A stretch of 31,871 nt of DNA from Gliomastix tumulicola (Eukaryota; Ascomycota; Sordariomycetes; Hypocreales; Bionectriaceae), in assembly GCA_001599755.1 (NCBI GenBank), contig BCHX01000014.1, positions 7,134 to 39,004 of the forward strand. The letters are read 5' to 3'. Positions within the stretch are counted from its first letter, which is position 1; each line of letters begins with the position of its first letter. Below the pieces are notes generated by a model. It was given only the letters and a program-made list of their open reading frames with translations, did not search any database and had not been told where the DNA came from. Shown here in pieces: positions 30,601-31,871 of the stretch. The position numbers were made by a program, and so were the translations under genes.

Positions 30601-30912
30601 ATGCTGCTTTGGTCAGCAGCGGCCTATCCTGAGGTGGCTCGGGGACATACTCTACTTCGATAGCGCTCTGGTTGCCATCGCCAGGTAGAGGGTAGAGTAC
30701 GTCGAAAGGCTTCCTGGAGCGGTGTTCCTAGACGGAGTAAGTGCCGGGTGACCAGCTACTACTGGGCCAACACAACAGTCCTGTTTCGTCTCTGGTAGCA
30801 ACACGGCCGCAGGAGGCTCCTGTGCGATGTTGCGCTGTCGTTGTGCAACCAGAAGCAGGAAACCAGCAATGCCGAGCGAAAGGATCGTGAGTATGGATCG
30901 TCCCCAGTCCAT
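27696..30912 (-). pseudogene. NLR pseudogene: membrane/lipase-NACHT-ankyrin
   Basis: Remnant of a fungal NOD-like receptor with a lipase effector domain. In order on the minus strand: ATG 30912 with a membrane helix (ILTILSLGIAGFLLLVAQ); a SERAC1/DUF676-type hydrolase (IIAVHGLGSN, GHSLGG near 30330, intron 30262-30311, VVLLGTPLRG, LKINKYSGLDDRAFLRM near 29800); the NACHT domain with Walker A LWLHGSPVTGKCT near 29370, Walker B YCIIDALDEC near 29060 and ILVTSRPYDE near 28960; helical winged region LRPLSLLELSSACQ; ankyrin-like repeats LLLDRRGDEITIT to a TAG just below 27696. Damage: frame changes near 29826, 29483, 29040, 28695 and 28230; in-frame TAG at 29276-29278 and 28447-28449. Walker A has GKC-Thr instead of GK(S/T)(T/S). 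The exon-1 junction is ambiguous. The gene is decayed unless the assembly is poor here. Confidence 0.85.
27735..27926 (-). repeat. Two imperfect 96-bp tandem repeats in the NLR ankyrin region
   Basis: The copy starting near 27735 and the copy starting near 27831 are offset by 96 bp. Both encode (M)(A)xLLLDxRGDE(V/I)T(V/I) units of 32 residues. Fungal NLR repeat domains often show such high internal conservation. Confidence 0.65.
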
Positions 30913-31745
30913 TTCATTCGTGAGAGAGCAAAGCGTCGTTCTATAGGGTAGTAGTGATGACGGTGGCAGGACTGTATGCCCATCTACAAGCGCGAGGCTT
31001 CTTGCAGGCGGTAGTCGGTGGACAAAGATACAGCAAGACAGACAAGTGCCTGAGGAAATGTTACGTTATGTCGAATAGAAGTGGGAACGCTTCCCATCAC
31101 CTAACATGGGTACGTGCCAGGCTGCGGACATGGTGTGGTCAATCATTTGCAGCTGACCCAAACCCCTCCATCTCATGCAGCCACGCATCCAATCACGGGC
31201 GCTTCTGACGTTCCGACGACCAGAGCCTACTTGTTTCCTGGCAGGTACTTAGAGATCTTTCGCGGTACTTGCTTGAGAACGAATGCCATGGCCATGCCCT
31301 GACCCATCGCATCTACAGCTAACACGGTTCAAGTTCAGGTTCAGGTTCAATTCCTACTCGGTTGTAGCCGCCATTTCCTTAGCAGCCATGCCCGGAAGCG
31401 TGTTTTGCCAGGCCGACGGAATTTTCCAGTGTTAACTGCTCAGTCGCTCATCCATGCCAGATTGGTGTCTGTTTATTGTTTCGAGTTCAGCTCAAGTACA
31501 CGCGCTTCTACAGATGATCATGAGTAAGCCCTTTCCCGTCTACCTAAATAGCGGTGGGGTTTTACAGTGTACTTTTCGGCCAACTATCTGCTGCAGAGCC
31601 GGACCTCTGGCCGGCTTGTACAACAGAAATAGCTGAATACGTCTTGAGACCATAGAGGGGACCTGAACGGGCTAAAGCGCTGGACGAAAAATGCGCACAC
31701 AAACATACAAACGAACGAACGAATAAACAAACAGAAGGGGAGTGA
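30913..31745. other. Intergenic between the NLR pseudogene and the ankyrin gene
   Basis: No supported gene. Contains a short GGTTCA hexamer run at about 31326-31351 and an AAAC/GAAC tetranucleotide run at about 31700-31733. It should hold the promoter of the NLR remnant and the 3' untranslated region of the right-hand gene. Confidence 0.45.
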
Positions 31746-31871
31746 TCAACATAACAGCCTAACAATATCCTCATGCCCACTCTCAGCAGCCCAAGAAAGT
31801 GGCGTCCGACCATAATCCTTATCTTGTGCGTCGACATCCACCTTGCCTGTCTCCAGGAGCAGCTTGACAAT
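31746..31871 (-). CDS. Ankyrin-repeat protein, C-terminal end (continues beyond window)
   Basis: The last 41 residues of a protein on the minus strand, open to the window edge. It reads IVKLLLETGKVDVDAQDKDY, then GRTPLSWAAESGHEDIVRLL and a final Cys before the TGA at 31746-31748. This is one clear ankyrin repeat (GRTPLSWAAESGH..IV.LLL with the DVD.QDKDYG turn) plus half of the preceding one, ending abruptly. Ankyrin arrays of this wording are common at the C-terminus of fungal NLRs, so this is probably the end of a second NLR or ankyrin gene, upstream of and in the same direction as the NLR pseudogene. Confidence 0.85.
   Translation of the reverse strand: MVKLLLETGKVDVDAQDKDYGRTPLSWAAESGHEDIVRLLC

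Noticed and set aside
29598..30632. Several plus-strand open frames across the lipase part of the NLR remnant
   Set aside because: They are antisense shadows of the minus-strand hydrolase exons, which carry the GHSLGG and LLGTPLRG motifs.
1..31871. Tyrosine recombinase (DUF3435) captain or DUF3723 gene
   Set aside because: I looked for their conserved patterns in the translated frames and found none, so the Starship idea rests on cargo families only.
1..31871. rRNA, tRNA genes or bacterial-type operons and ribosome binding sites
   Set aside because: None seen. The window is eukaryotic, with introns in most genes.

Overview
This window looks like accessory DNA from a filamentous ascomycete (Pezizomycotina). 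The genes are split by short spliceosomal introns of 44-58 nt with fungal GT, CTAAC/CTGAC and AG signals. The recognisable families are fungal: ferric reductase, a RING-patatin phospholipase, a lipase-NACHT-ankyrin NLR, and Fot1/pogo and Mutator-like transposons. I cannot name the species. A run of 655 N at 13298-13952 is an assembly gap. Single N calls are scattered over about 1-8 kb and 14-17.3 kb and are absent elsewhere.

Left part (1-10.2 kb): the 3' end of a ferric-reductase-type flavocytochrome gene (1-1236, +); two minus-strand coiled-coil genes (1675-2049 and 2615-3415); a 691-residue protein with a mid-chain J domain (3720-5841, +); a five-exon patatin gene with a RING finger, intact over 920 codons (6190-9157, -); and a small Cys-rich protein of a fungal family (9780-10160, -).

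Middle (11-17.5 kb): a complete pogo/Fot1-like transposon (11054-12887) with 45-bp inverted repeats, TA target duplications and an intact DDD transposase. It lies just upstream of a dense cluster of small coiled-coil genes plus a MADS-box-like fragment, on both strands. Three of these genes share an ATTTAAG(A/G)CC box upstream, and two have minute first exons.

Right part (18-31.9 kb): a hypothetical gene (18464-19129), a conserved fungal hypothetical whose model does not close (20442-21590), a broken conserved gene (22150-23337), and a complete Mutator-like element (24588-27512) with 77-bp inverted repeats, a perfect 9-bp target duplication and an intact 825-residue transposase. After these come a heavily mutated lipase-NACHT-ankyrin NLR pseudogene (27696-30912, -) and the end of another ankyrin gene at the window edge (31746-31871, -).

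A ferric reductase, a patatin and NLR genes together, mixed with lineage-specific genes, pseudogenes and intact transposons, match the accessory gene set known from giant fungal Starship transposons. No captain recombinase is in the window, so this stays an inference. The patatin and NLR genes belong to families linked to fungal self/non-self recognition and cell death. Exon models were worked out by hand from splice signals and frame.
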